Under the pieces are notes generated by a model that worked only from the letters and a program-made list of their open reading frames with translations, did no database searches and was not told the DNA's origin. Both the position numbers and the translations under genes were made by a program. A stretch of 64,000 bases of DNA from Ilyomonas limi (lineage in GTDB: Bacteria; Bacteroidota; Bacteroidia; Chitinophagales; Chitinophagaceae), in NCBI RefSeq assembly GCF_005233845.1, contig NZ_SZQL01000010.1, forward strand, positions 124,001 through 188,000. Reading direction: 5' to 3'. Positions 18,953-27,534 of this stretch are shown in pieces. Position 1 is the stretch's first letter. The number at the start of each line of letters is the position of its first letter.

Positions 18953-19322
18953 CTTTTTACGAATCGCTGGATATTTGGGGGCTTTATCAGTAATACTTGG
19001 TGCTTTTGGTGCCCACGCGCTTAAAAGCATGGTGCCGCCAAAAGCCCTGGAGATTTTTGAAACCGGTGTTCGCTACCAGTTTTATCATGTTTTTGCGCTG
19101 GCGCTGGCAGGCATTTTATATCAATTCTTTCCCAATAAATTGATGTATTGGAGTGGCAATTGCTTTATTATTGGTATTATTTTATTCAGCGGCTCATTGT
19201 ATCTGCTCACTTATGCTTCTGCAACAGATAGTGCTGCGTTTCGCTGGGTAGGTCCTATTACGCCGCTTGGCGGCTTGCTGTTGATAGCTGGCTGGATTTT
19301 GTTAGCTTTGGGTATCCGGTAA
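18942..19322 (+). CDS. DUF423 family membrane protein (YgdD-like)
   Basis: Small inner-membrane protein of 126 residues with about four membrane segments. Seen: the family N-terminus GALSVILGAFGAHALK and the VRYQFYHVFALA segment, both hallmarks of DUF423. Its role is not established. It overlaps the end of the shikimate kinase gene by 11 nt, so translation is likely coupled. The next small membrane gene follows 11 nt later, making a three-gene run. Confidence 0.85.
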   Translation: MLNSFLRIAGYLGALSVILGAFGAHALKSMVPPKALEIFETGVRYQFYHVFALALAGILYQFFPNKLMYWSGNCFIIGIILFSGSLYLLTYASATDSAAFRWVGPITPLGGLLLIAGWILLALGIR

Positions 19323-19333
19323 TATTATTCATT

Positions 19334-19561
19334 ATGCTAATAGATATATCCTCTGTTTTGCTCAATATTATTGTAGCTATTGCTTTGCTTTGGCTTGTTG
19401 TCTTATTTATTGCCATCGTTACGCTCAGCAGGCGGCGCGATATGGCGACTCCTGTAAAAATATTCTGGGCAGCCATTATCTTTTTTGCCCCGGTAGCCGG
19501 ACTAATTTTATACTTTGTTTTTGGCTTTAGAAAAAAAGACCATCGCATCAAACGCTATTAA
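19334..19561 (+). CDS. Small PLDc_N-like membrane protein
   Basis: A 75-residue protein with two membrane segments (about 5-30 and 43-64) separated by a short basic loop (SRRRD), ending in a basic tail. The FFAPVAGLILYFVFG stretch resembles the cardiolipin synthase N-terminal (PLDc_N) domain found alone in many Bacteroidota. No catalytic HKD motif is present, so it is not an enzyme by itself. It follows the DUF423 gene by 11 nt. Confidence 0.7.
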   Translation: MLIDISSVLLNIIVAIALLWLVVLFIAIVTLSRRRDMATPVKIFWAAIIFFAPVAGLILYFVFGFRKKDHRIKRY

Positions 19562-19586
19562 CCTGAAAGTAATGAGAAATGCTTTT

Positions 19587-19652
19587 TTACCGCAGAGAAC
19601 AGGAGTTTGGAGCAGCTTCGCAGCGTTTGTTTTCTGGCTACGGTGAAAGAAA
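19587..19652. repeat. Copy of the ACCGCAGAGA-type intergenic repeat
   Basis: TTACCGCAGAGAACAGGA, then GCAGCGTTTG and TACGGTGAAAG, matches the family seen as an inverted pair at 62912-62948 and 63146-63182. Confidence 0.4.
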
Positions 19653-19699
19653 AAGCGGCATAAGAAAGTACTTCACCATTACTATTCAATTCTGCTTAT

Positions 19700-20212
19700 A
19701 TGATCCATTTTACTGCAACCATTAAAAAGTTTGGCATTCAGGGTGAAAAAACCGGCTGGAGCTATATTGAAATTCCGGCTGCTATTGCGCAGCAATTAAA
19801 ACCCGATTGCCGGCAGTCTTTTAGGGTGAAAGGGAAAATGGATGATTACCATTTTACGCAAACAAGCTTGTTACCAATGGGAGAGGGTAATTTCATCATC
19901 CCCTTAAATGCAACCATACGAAAGAATATTCGCAAAGGTATAGGTGCTACACTTGCTATCTCTATAGATGAAGACACGAGCCCTTTTGAATACAATGCTG
20001 ATTTTATGGAATGTTTGCAGGATGAGCCGGCGGCTATAGCTTATTTTAAAAGTCTGCCCGGATCACATCAAAAATACTTCAGCAAATGGATTGATAGTGC
20101 CAAAACCGCGCCCACCAAAGCCAAACGTATTGCGCAGGCAGTGACTGCTTTGGCGCACAGGCAAGGCTATGCACAAATGATTAGAAGTTTGAAAGGGCAA
20201 AAAGAATTATAA
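19700..20212 (+). CDS. DUF1905 / YdeI-OmdA family protein
   Basis: Cytoplasmic protein of 170 residues. Seen: an N-terminal DUF1905 beta-barrel (about 1-95, opening with HFTATIKKFG and including GKMDDYHFTQTSLLP) and a C-terminal YdeI/OmpD-associated helical domain (about 110-165, SHQKYFSKWIDSAKT with TKAKRIAQAV). The combination is common in Bacteroidota; its role is unknown. A second protein with the C-terminal domain lies at 51068-51682. It appears monocistronic. Confidence 0.78.
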   Translation: MIHFTATIKKFGIQGEKTGWSYIEIPAAIAQQLKPDCRQSFRVKGKMDDYHFTQTSLLPMGEGNFIIPLNATIRKNIRKGIGATLAISIDEDTSPFEYNADFMECLQDEPAAIAYFKSLPGSHQKYFSKWIDSAKTAPTKAKRIAQAVTALAHRQGYAQMIRSLKGQKEL

Positions 20213-20589
20213 GGTTGTTTTGCTGCATCAAAACGGGTGAATTTATAAGCTTAAAAAGCTGCATGACGTTCATCAAAATGAGTAAAATAATAAATGGACG
20301 TAATAACTTGCCGGCTAAACGTGTTTTTTATTGAAGTATCCTATTCCTTAGCTTATTGTTCCGGCGAAGCCGGAGTAATTGCCAGGCTTATAGCGAAGCG
20401 TTGAAATGAAAGTATAAAATGAAAAGAGTATTTTTATAACTGGCAGCTGCTTCTATTTCAATTAATAGCGAATGGCTTACCCACATTTCGGCATAGCAGT
20501 TCACCGGCTTCACAAACCAGTTGAAGGCGGTGAACATTCAAGACTTATTAATAGTTCTTCAGTCTCATAAGGTCAAATCCCTGATAATA
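20213..20589. other. Intergenic region, possible decayed gene start
   Basis: No intact gene. A small hairpin TCCGGCGAAGCCGGA lies near 20361-20375. Around 20418 the string ATGAAAAGAGTATTTTTA is followed at once by TAA and then by codons reading LAAASISIN, like a broken signal peptide; this is only a hint of a relic. Confidence 0.3.
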
Positions 20590-21147
20590 TCAGCTTTTTA
20601 GCTTTATAAATTTAACTATTTTACTCAGGTTGGGATTATAACCATCTGTTGTATCAACCTGCAGTATAGGAACCGGTAGGATAGGAGCTTCATAAGATGC
20701 TATTGGCACTCCGACTAATTCATTTGCTGAATTTAGTGATAGATCTCCATGAAATCTTTCCCGGTCCTGATCATTCAAAGCTCTATTGATAAATCTTGTT
20801 TTTGCTAATAGAGGCGGAAGTTCACATACTACAATCCTAACCTGAGCTTTGCCAAGGTAGTTTGATAGTTTAGGCTCCCACAATTTATGCTGAAAAGCAG
20901 CCTCGATGATAAGTGATATATTAGCTGAAATTAGTAAATCAACTGCTTTAAAGAATGTTTCATAAATGTCTCTCGTAACTGTTTTATCTAATTGATTATG
21001 ACAACATTCAGCAGTATTAATATATCCTTCTTTAAATTCGTCTCTCGAGAGAAGCGGATACTTTATTTCTCTTGCCAAAAGATGCGCTAAAGTAGTTTTT
21101 CCAGACGCGGGCCTTCCTGTAATCACTATTAATAAAGGCTTCTTCAT
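20590..21147 (-). CDS. P-loop kinase-like ATPase (AAA_33 type)
   Basis: Predicted small-molecule or nucleotide kinase-like protein of 185 residues. Seen: Walker A GRPASGKT at 11-18, a following SRDEFKEG segment like the base-binding region of related kinases, and a hydrophobic beta strand with SLIIEAAF as a possible Walker B. The C-terminal part has a lid-like Arg-rich stretch (RALNDQDRERFHGD). The substrate is unknown; such stand-alone proteins can act on antibiotics, nucleosides or sugars. It lies 58 nt downstream of guaB's 3' side on the same strand but shows no functional tie to it. Confidence 0.7.
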   Translation of the reverse strand: MKKPLLIVITGRPASGKTTLAHLLAREIKYPLLSRDEFKEGYINTAECCHNQLDKTVTRDIYETFFKAVDLLISANISLIIEAAFQHKLWEPKLSNYLGKAQVRIVVCELPPLLAKTRFINRALNDQDRERFHGDLSLNSANELVGVPIASYEAPILPVPILQVDTTDGYNPNLSKIVKFIKLKS

Positions 21148-21204
21148 ATTTCTTTACAAAACTTGCTTTTGCAGAACTCAAATTGCCATTAATTAATCAG
21201 CAGC

Positions 21205-22701
21205 CTACCGCTTGCTATAATTTGGTGATTCTTTGGTGATTTCCACATCATGTGCATGGCTCTCGCGCATACCGGCATTGGTGATTTTTACAAAGGTAGC
21301 CTGCTGCAAAGCTGCAATATCTTTTGCCCCGCAATAACCCATGCCTGCCCGTAATCCACCTACATACTGTGCTACTACTTCGGCCAAATTGCCTTTATAT
21401 GCCACGCGGCCTTCAATACCTTCGGGCACCAGCTTTTTAATGCCATCTTCCACATCCTGAAAATAGCGGTCACCGCTGCCTTGCTGCATTGCACCAATAC
21501 TACCCATGCCCCGGTATTCTTTAAATTTTCTGCCTTCGTAAATAATAGTTTCGCCAGGGCTTTCTTCCACACCGCCAAACACACTACCCATCATTACCAC
21601 ACTGGCACCGGCAGCGAGTGCTTTTACCATATCGCCGGTATAACGAATGCCGCCATCAGCAATCAGCGGAATACCCAATTCCTTCAATACAGAAGCTGCT
21701 TCCATAACAGCAGTAAGTTGTGGTATGCCAGCACCTGCTACAATACGCGTGGTGCAAATAGAGCCTGGGCCAATACCCACTTTTACAGCATCGGCACCTG
21801 CTTCCGCTAACGCCCTGGCGCCACTTGCCGTACCTACATTACCCGCAATAACACTTAAATCTTTAAAGTTTTGTTTTAAAGATTTTAAAGCATCTATTAC
21901 GCCTTTGGTGTGCCCGTGCGCACTGTCAAGCGCTACTACATCTACCCCTACCTGTTGTAGTGCGTAGGCTCTATCGGCTAAGTCTTTGGTGATGCCTAAA
22001 GCAGCGCCAACGAGCAAGCGCCCAAATTTATCTTTTACTGCATTGGGGTAATGCCTTACCTGGATAATATCGCGGTAGGTAATCAAACCCATCAATGTAC
22101 CACTGCTATTTACCACCGGCAGTTTTTCTATTTTATATTTATTCAAAATAGTTTCTGCCTTTTTTAAATCGGTACCTTCCGGTGCGGTAATAAGATTTTC
22201 ACTCGTCATTACTTCACTTACTTTCTTCTTACGGTCTTGTTCAAAACGTAAGTCGCGGTTGGTAAGAATACCTACCAGTTTATTTTGGTGGTCAACAATT
22301 GGAATGCCGCCAATCCTGTTTTCTCTCATGAGTGTGAGTGCATCGCCAAGGGTAGCATCAACATGCAGCGTAATCGGGTCTATGATTAAGCCACTTTCGC
22401 TGCGTTTTACTTTGCGCACCTGCTCGGCTTGTTCCTCAATACTCATGTTTTTGTGCAAAATGCCCAGCCCTCCTTCGCGTGCCAATGCCATTGCCAGTCC
22501 GGCTTCAGTTACGGTATCCATTGCTGCAGAAAGCATAGGAACATTCAGTGTAATAGAATTAGTAAGTTTTGACTGGATATTTACATCGCGTGGTAATACC
22601 TCGCTATAAGCGGGCATGAGTAAAACATCATCGAACGTTAAGCCATCACCAAAAAAACGGGAAGAGGAATCCTGATCAGGAAGAGAAAAGTTGTTTGCCA
22701 T
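21205..22701 (-). CDS. guaB: Inosine 5'-monophosphate dehydrogenase
   Basis: Oxidises IMP to XMP with NAD+, the first step committed to GMP. Seen: an N-terminal [11 protein letters not shown], two CBS domains at about 95-215, the catalytic loop GPGSICTTR with the active Cys, DGGIRYTGD, and the GGVEESPG and YRGMGS flaps. The frame is open 47 codons further upstream, but the Met at 22701 gives the family N-terminus and lies 3 nt after a -7 box TATCTTTG (22705-22712), so the mRNA is probably leaderless. At 498 residues it has the usual length. Confidence 0.97.
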   Translation of the reverse strand: MANNFSLPDQDSSSRFFGDGLTFDDVLLMPAYSEVLPRDVNIQSKLTNSITLNVPMLSAAMDTVTEAGLAMALAREGGLGILHKNMSIEEQAEQVRKVKRSESGLIIDPITLHVDATLGDALTLMRENRIGGIPIVDHQNKLVGILTNRDLRFEQDRKKKVSEVMTSENLITAPEGTDLKKAETILNKYKIEKLPVVNSSGTLMGLITYRDIIQVRHYPNAVKDKFGRLLVGAALGITKDLADRAYALQQVGVDVVALDSAHGHTKGVIDALKSLKQNFKDLSVIAGNVGTASGARALAEAGADAVKVGIGPGSICTTRIVAGAGIPQLTAVMEAASVLKELGIPLIADGGIRYTGDMVKALAAGASVVMMGSVFGGVEESPGETIIYEGRKFKEYRGMGSIGAMQQGSGDRYFQDVEDGIKKLVPEGIEGRVAYKGNLAEVVAQYVGGLRAGMGYCGAKDIAALQQATFVKITNAGMRESHAHDVEITKESPNYSKR

Positions 22702-22704
22702 GTG

Positions 22705-22712
22705 CAAAGATA
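22705..22712 (-). promoter_or_regulatory. -7 box of guaB, leaderless arrangement
   Basis: TATCTTTG ends 3 nt before the ATG. A TTTG lies about 21 nt upstream as a possible -33 element. Transcription should begin at or very near the start codon. Confidence 0.6.
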
Positions 22713-22811
22713 TAAGCTGCAATAAATACGAGACAAACAAATTTTTCAAACAAATTGTTAGATAAAAAGAACAGCAGGTATGCAAGAAAAAGGAAAATAC
22801 TGTGCAACAGA

Positions 22812-24110
22812 TTATTGTAAATGAATTTTTTTCAATACCCATTCACCCACCTGTGCGCCTTCGGTTTGCCCGTTTTGTATAGAAGGTAAATAGTGAATAC
22901 CACCGTATAAGCGGCTAATAGCAGCTTCGTTGCAGGCATTGGTAAAAGAGATAAAATGCCTTACGGGCAAGCCATAGTTTACTTCCGTATCATCATCAAA
23001 AGCAATATCGCCAAACAAAGCAGTTAAAATTTTGGCAGAAGCTGTTGAAACAACGCTGTGCCCGCTGGTGTATTCAGGAAAAGGTGGTGTTTGCAAAAGT
23101 GGCCGCCAATTTTCATCAATTATAGCATTGATGTATGTTTCGGGGCGAATAACATTGCTGCGATACTTTTCATCCCAGCAACTGATGAATGCATCGAACA
23201 AGCCAATAGAAACCATTGTGTAAGCCGCAGCCGATTTTATAATATCAGCACCGGTTTGTTTGCAAACAATGCTTGTGATACACATCCAGTGTCCGCCGGG
23301 CGAAATTTTTTTGATAGCAAAATTCAAATGGCCCTCGGTATTTATTGCAAACGGGTTACAATCCCAAAAGGATGCAATAAACTTTTGCTCATTGCTGAGA
23401 TGGTTGGTAGTAGTGTACACTTCGTAAGCCTGCTTATAAAAATCACTTTCCTTTCCTTTGCCATAAGGTGTTGATGGTAATGGTGGAAATTGGTTGCAGG
23501 AGTCGAGTGCTATAGTGCGTATTTTACTCCAGTATGGCTCTACTGCAGCCATGTATGCCGGCGGCGTAGGTATCCATTTACCTTCTTCCTTTAAGAAGTT
23601 ATACCTGCGTAACTTGCGTGTTTCTCTATATTGGTCTTTATTTATCCAATTGGTAATGCTGTCTGCTACCTGCTGTCCATATGCCAGTGAGTTGTTGTAT
23701 AACTCTTTATTTAGTTTTTTGCTCTTAAACCAGTCAAGTATATTATTTAAAGAATCCTGCAGAATAGGTTCTGAAAAGACAAGGTGTTTGCCAATGAGCA
23801 AGTACGCATACACGGCTGCTAAAGAGGTCGCCACATTTTGTGCAGGTGGCGGAATATTGGGAAAATCTTTTACCTGACTGTATAAAGAATGATAATGATT
23901 ATCCATTTTGCAGGCTGCCTCATAAGCAGCAATACTGGTATAAGCATAAATGCGGGCTGCTACCGGCGGAGCAAAAATATCATGTACAATTACATCGGTT
24001 AAAGCCTGCTGCGCGCGATGCAGCGGGTAAGCATCATTTTGCCAGGACTGTGCAGCAGCCTGCGTGAAAAAGGCAAAAAGTATAATTATATAAAGTAATA
24101 TCTTTTTCAT
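22812..24110 (-). CDS. Secreted vanadium-dependent haloperoxidase
   Basis: Member of the PAP2/vanadium haloperoxidase superfamily, 432 residues, with an N-terminal signal peptide (LFAFFTQAAAQ). Haloperoxidases use H2O2 and halide to make hypohalous acid. Seen: the full vanadate/phosphate site, K315-x6-R322-P323, TSGH with S349-G350-H351, and SR-x5-H with R400 and H406; K-to-R and R-to-H spacings equal those of fungal chloroperoxidase. The frame extends 4 codons further, but the Met at 24110 overlaps the stop of the preceding FG-GAP gene as ATGA, so translation is coupled. Last gene of a four-gene operon. It could be an acid phosphatase instead; the halide is not predictable. Confidence 0.85.
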   Translation of the reverse strand: MKKILLYIIILFAFFTQAAAQSWQNDAYPLHRAQQALTDVIVHDIFAPPVAARIYAYTSIAAYEAACKMDNHYHSLYSQVKDFPNIPPPAQNVATSLAAVYAYLLIGKHLVFSEPILQDSLNNILDWFKSKKLNKELYNNSLAYGQQVADSITNWINKDQYRETRKLRRYNFLKEEGKWIPTPPAYMAAVEPYWSKIRTIALDSCNQFPPLPSTPYGKGKESDFYKQAYEVYTTTNHLSNEQKFIASFWDCNPFAINTEGHLNFAIKKISPGGHWMCITSIVCKQTGADIIKSAAAYTMVSIGLFDAFISCWDEKYRSNVIRPETYINAIIDENWRPLLQTPPFPEYTSGHSVVSTASAKILTALFGDIAFDDDTEVNYGLPVRHFISFTNACNEAAISRLYGGIHYLPSIQNGQTEGAQVGEWVLKKIHLQ

Positions 24111-27100
24111 TCTGAAACACACTTTAAAACCTGTACTGCACTATTATTTTTTGCAACAACGATAAGTTTTTCTCCTGTTGCATTTTTCAACATTACCATA
24201 TTCCTCACATCACCATCCATATAGCAGCCACTCTGTGCCGGATCAATGGGAGTGAAGTTGTTGCTGTTATTTCCCTTTAATAATAAACCCAAGCTCGCAT
24301 CACTCTGCCCAAGCTGTACCCGATAAGCATTAAAATTGCCACTCACTAAAACATCTTTTTTCCCATCGCCATCAAAATCATTAACAATAGCAGATGACAC
24401 TCTTGAGAACTGCGCCTGTAGCGGTAAAGGTTCAAATGTAAAGTGCATTTTTCCATTGTTGTATAAAATACCGGAAGCCAACTGATTGCAAGAATAAATA
24501 GTGGCGTCGTCTATTTTATTTTTTGGAAAAATGTCATTGATAGTAGCATCTGCATAATCTTTATAATGGATATACTTCTTTTTCAGTGAAGTAATTTCAT
24601 CCAGCAGTTCATCTCTGGAAGCCATTGGATAACTTTTGCCTTGTATGTAATAGCAAATGATAGGGTCAATTACACCATTATCATCAAAGTCTGCTACATA
24701 CATTGTCATAGGTTTTTCTTCGTTGGCGCTAAACTGGTTGTTGTAGCCACAGTTGCCCAATACAAAGTCTGTGTCGCCATCGCCATCTACATCAGCCGGT
24801 GTAACGGAAGCCCACATACCGCTGCTATTTTGAAGTCCTGCATTTGCAGATATATCCTGCAATAATCCCTTATTGTTTTGAAATAATAGCACCGGCATCC
24901 AGTCGCCGGCAATTATTAATTCAGGATACTGATCGCCATTTAAATCAGTAAATGCAGCGGCCGTTATCATGCCGGCTTTTCGTAAAGCAGGGCAAACTCC
25001 TTCAGTAACATCGGTAAAATGAACAATGCCGTTCTGACTGTCGTTGCGCAGTAAATAACTATTGGATGGCAAAGGAAAAGAGCCGGGTACACCGCGTCCG
25101 CCAATAAACAAATCTATATCTCCATCGTTATCAAAATCGCCGGAAGCAATTGCCAGCTTACTGCTAAGCATTGCGGGTAGTGCATTCAATGCTTTGGTAA
25201 AATTCCCTTTGCCATCATTAATGTATACATTGTCTCCATATTCCGGCGATCCATCGTCATATTCGTTACCGCCACTTACAACATATAAATCATTGTCGCC
25301 ATCTTTATCCGCATCAAAAAAAAGTGCATTTACCTGCTCGCTGGCAGAATCGGCAGCCCAGGGTTGCAAAGGTGCAAGGGAGAATGTGTTGTTTTTATTT
25401 TGAAAGTATAAAACACCTGGCTCACCAATAGCACCACCAATATAGACATCTTCCAAACCATCACCATTTACATCTGCTTTTGCCAATGCCGGACCCAACT
25501 TAGAAAGTTGATAGGGCAGGAGTACTTCTGCTTTGAAGTCTATAAAATCATTCTCTTTATGAGTAAAATGAATACCGGATGAAGCTGAAACATCGGTGAA
25601 AAGATGTTTGTTATTCATTGCAGGTAAAGGCGGCTTGCCAGTATCTTCCTGCTTAATGGTAACAGTTGTATCTGCTGCTATATTTTGTAGTTGTGTTAGG
25701 CTGCCATCGGGCCAGGTTATAGTAATGTGTGCTGCTGCTTTGTTTTTACCTATGCCGAATAAAAGCTCTTCACTTACACTACTTTCGTAACCGCGAACAG
25801 GAAATGATTCCTGGTATTGAAGACTGCTGTCTGCTGTAATTAAAGTAACTTTTGCACCTATTGCCTTGGTGTTTAAACCTGCACCATATAGAAGAAGCTT
25901 TATGTAATGGTTGCCGGTTAACTCATTCGCATTGTTCTGGTAAATAAGTGCAGGTTCGTTGTTGTTGCAAACAATTAAATCGAGGTCGCCGTCATTATCC
26001 AAATCGGCATAAGCTGCGGCATTGGAAACGGTCAGTTTATTCAAACCCCAGTCTGCTGTTTTGTTTTTAAAAGTAATGTTGTGTGCATTTTGAAAGATGT
26101 AATTGCTTAGTTTGTTGGATGGCATTTGCTTTACCAAATCAAGCGTTTGAAAATTGAAATTGCCTTTTTTGAGAGCGGCTGCCTGTGCATCGGCAACAGT
26201 ATATTTCAAAAAATCCATGTCGGTATAATCGCGCAGGTAGCCATTGGAAATAAACAAGTCTTTCCAGCCATCGTTATCAAAATCAGCCAGTAAACCAGCC
26301 CAGCTCCAGTCGGTATTCGATACACCAGCTAATTGCCCGATCTCGCTAAAGCGAATATTCCCTTGCTCATCTACGCCTTCGTTTAGCTGTAGCATATTAC
26401 GCATCTGCTGATGATAATAACCACTATCGAGCAGCAGATGATATTGGTCGTATTCATCAGGACCTTTTAGCAGTTTTTGCCGGTGGTTATCTTCAGGCAG
26501 CATATCGAGTGTAAAGACGTCCGGGCGGCCATCATTGTTATAATCTGCAACGTCGGCACCCATTGCATACTTAGAAATGTGCGTAAAAGATTTTTCGAGC
26601 GATTCGGTAAAAGTGCCATTGTGGTTATTGAGGTAAAAGCAATCCCGCTCGGTATAATCGCTGGTGGTATAAATATCCGGCCAGCCATCTTTATTTATAT
26701 CACTAATGGTTACACTCAACCCAAAGTTTAATGCATTGTTGATGATACCTGCCTGTAAGGTAACATCGGTAAAATGTATGTTGCCTTGTGCATCTCTGTC
26801 GTTGCGAAACAGGCGATTGCCAAAATGAAAATCGGGCGTGGCTCTTATTTTTTTAGTATTTAAAAACGGGTTGTAGGTGTGGTTGGAATGGTTGAGTAAA
26901 AACATATCCAGGTCGCCATCCTTATCGTAGTCAAAAAAAGCTGCCTGTGTACTTTGCGTACCCGGTGCATCCAACCCGTACTGCTTTGCTACATTTTTAA
27001 AATGGGGCACACCATCTTGCACGCCTTCATTAATGTACAGTTCGTTGCAAAGCCGGTTGCTATCCTTAAATTTGCCCGAATGGCAAACATAAATATCCGG

Positions 27101-27469
27101 TAGTCGGTCTCCATTTACATCGGCAATACTTACGCCGGTGCTCCAGGTGCCATTACCTTCAACACCAGATTTTTTGGTAATATCTTCAAAAGAAAAATGC
27201 CCTTTATTGAGATATAGTTTATTAGATGAGGTATTACTAGCGAAGAAAATATCAGTTAATCCATCGCTATTAAAATCTCCTACGCCAACGCCCGCCCCAT
27301 TGTATAAATACTCGTACCGAAATACGTTCAAAGAATCGTCTTCTTTGATGGTATTAGTAAAATTGATGCCTGTTTGCTTACTGTTAAGCAAACTAAATAA
27401 AGGCTTTGGCTGTGCATGCGCAACAACGATTGCAATTAAAAAAATAATATGTAAAAACAGCTTACGCAT
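24107..27469 (-). CDS. Secreted FG-GAP/VCBS repeat protein with ASPIC/UnbV domain (CRTAC1-like)
   Basis: Very large exported protein, 1120 residues from the Met at 27469, where the signal peptide begins (LHIIFLIAIVVAHAQ). Seen: about 14 calcium-binding-type repeats of the form D-x-[DN]-x-DG-x-x-D (for example DFNSDGLTDIF, DYDKDGDLDMF, DFDNDGDIDLF), expected to form one or two beta-propellers, and between them at about 538-608 an ASPIC/UnbV domain (VRGYESSVSEELLFGIG, then ITWPDGS). Such proteins are usually extracellular and bind calcium, ligands or partners. No enzyme motif is seen. It overlaps the haloperoxidase gene by 4 nt and follows the copper/heme protein by 65 nt. Confidence 0.88.
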   Translation of the reverse strand: MRKLFLHIIFLIAIVVAHAQPKPLFSLLNSKQTGINFTNTIKEDDSLNVFRYEYLYNGAGVGVGDFNSDGLTDIFFASNTSSNKLYLNKGHFSFEDITKKSGVEGNGTWSTGVSIADVNGDRLPDIYVCHSGKFKDSNRLCNELYINEGVQDGVPHFKNVAKQYGLDAPGTQSTQAAFFDYDKDGDLDMFLLNHSNHTYNPFLNTKKIRATPDFHFGNRLFRNDRDAQGNIHFTDVTLQAGIINNALNFGLSVTISDINKDGWPDIYTTSDYTERDCFYLNNHNGTFTESLEKSFTHISKYAMGADVADYNNDGRPDVFTLDMLPEDNHRQKLLKGPDEYDQYHLLLDSGYYHQQMRNMLQLNEGVDEQGNIRFSEIGQLAGVSNTDWSWAGLLADFDNDGWKDLFISNGYLRDYTDMDFLKYTVADAQAAALKKGNFNFQTLDLVKQMPSNKLSNYIFQNAHNITFKNKTADWGLNKLTVSNAAAYADLDNDGDLDLIVCNNNEPALIYQNNANELTGNHYIKLLLYGAGLNTKAIGAKVTLITADSSLQYQESFPVRGYESSVSEELLFGIGKNKAAAHITITWPDGSLTQLQNIAADTTVTIKQEDTGKPPLPAMNNKHLFTDVSASSGIHFTHKENDFIDFKAEVLLPYQLSKLGPALAKADVNGDGLEDVYIGGAIGEPGVLYFQNKNNTFSLAPLQPWAADSASEQVNALFFDADKDGDNDLYVVSGGNEYDDGSPEYGDNVYINDGKGNFTKALNALPAMLSSKLAIASGDFDNDGDIDLFIGGRGVPGSFPLPSNSYLLRNDSQNGIVHFTDVTEGVCPALRKAGMITAAAFTDLNGDQYPELIIAGDWMPVLLFQNNKGLLQDISANAGLQNSSGMWASVTPADVDGDGDTDFVLGNCGYNNQFSANEEKPMTMYVADFDDNGVIDPIICYYIQGKSYPMASRDELLDEITSLKKKYIHYKDYADATINDIFPKNKIDDATIYSCNQLASGILYNNGKMHFTFEPLPLQAQFSRVSSAIVNDFDGDGKKDVLVSGNFNAYRVQLGQSDASLGLLLKGNNSNNFTPIDPAQSGCYMDGDVRNMVMLKNATGEKLIVVAKNNSAVQVLKCVSE

Positions 27470-27534
27470 GTGTGATTGTTGAATATACATTTGGCAATCG
27501 CAGCAGTAATGCAATAGGCTCCATAAAACAAAGT

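Noticed and set aside
20400-20500. Decayed gene with signal-peptide-like start near 20418
   Set aside because: The first frame stops after six codons and no downstream coding similarity could be followed; too weak to call a pseudogene.
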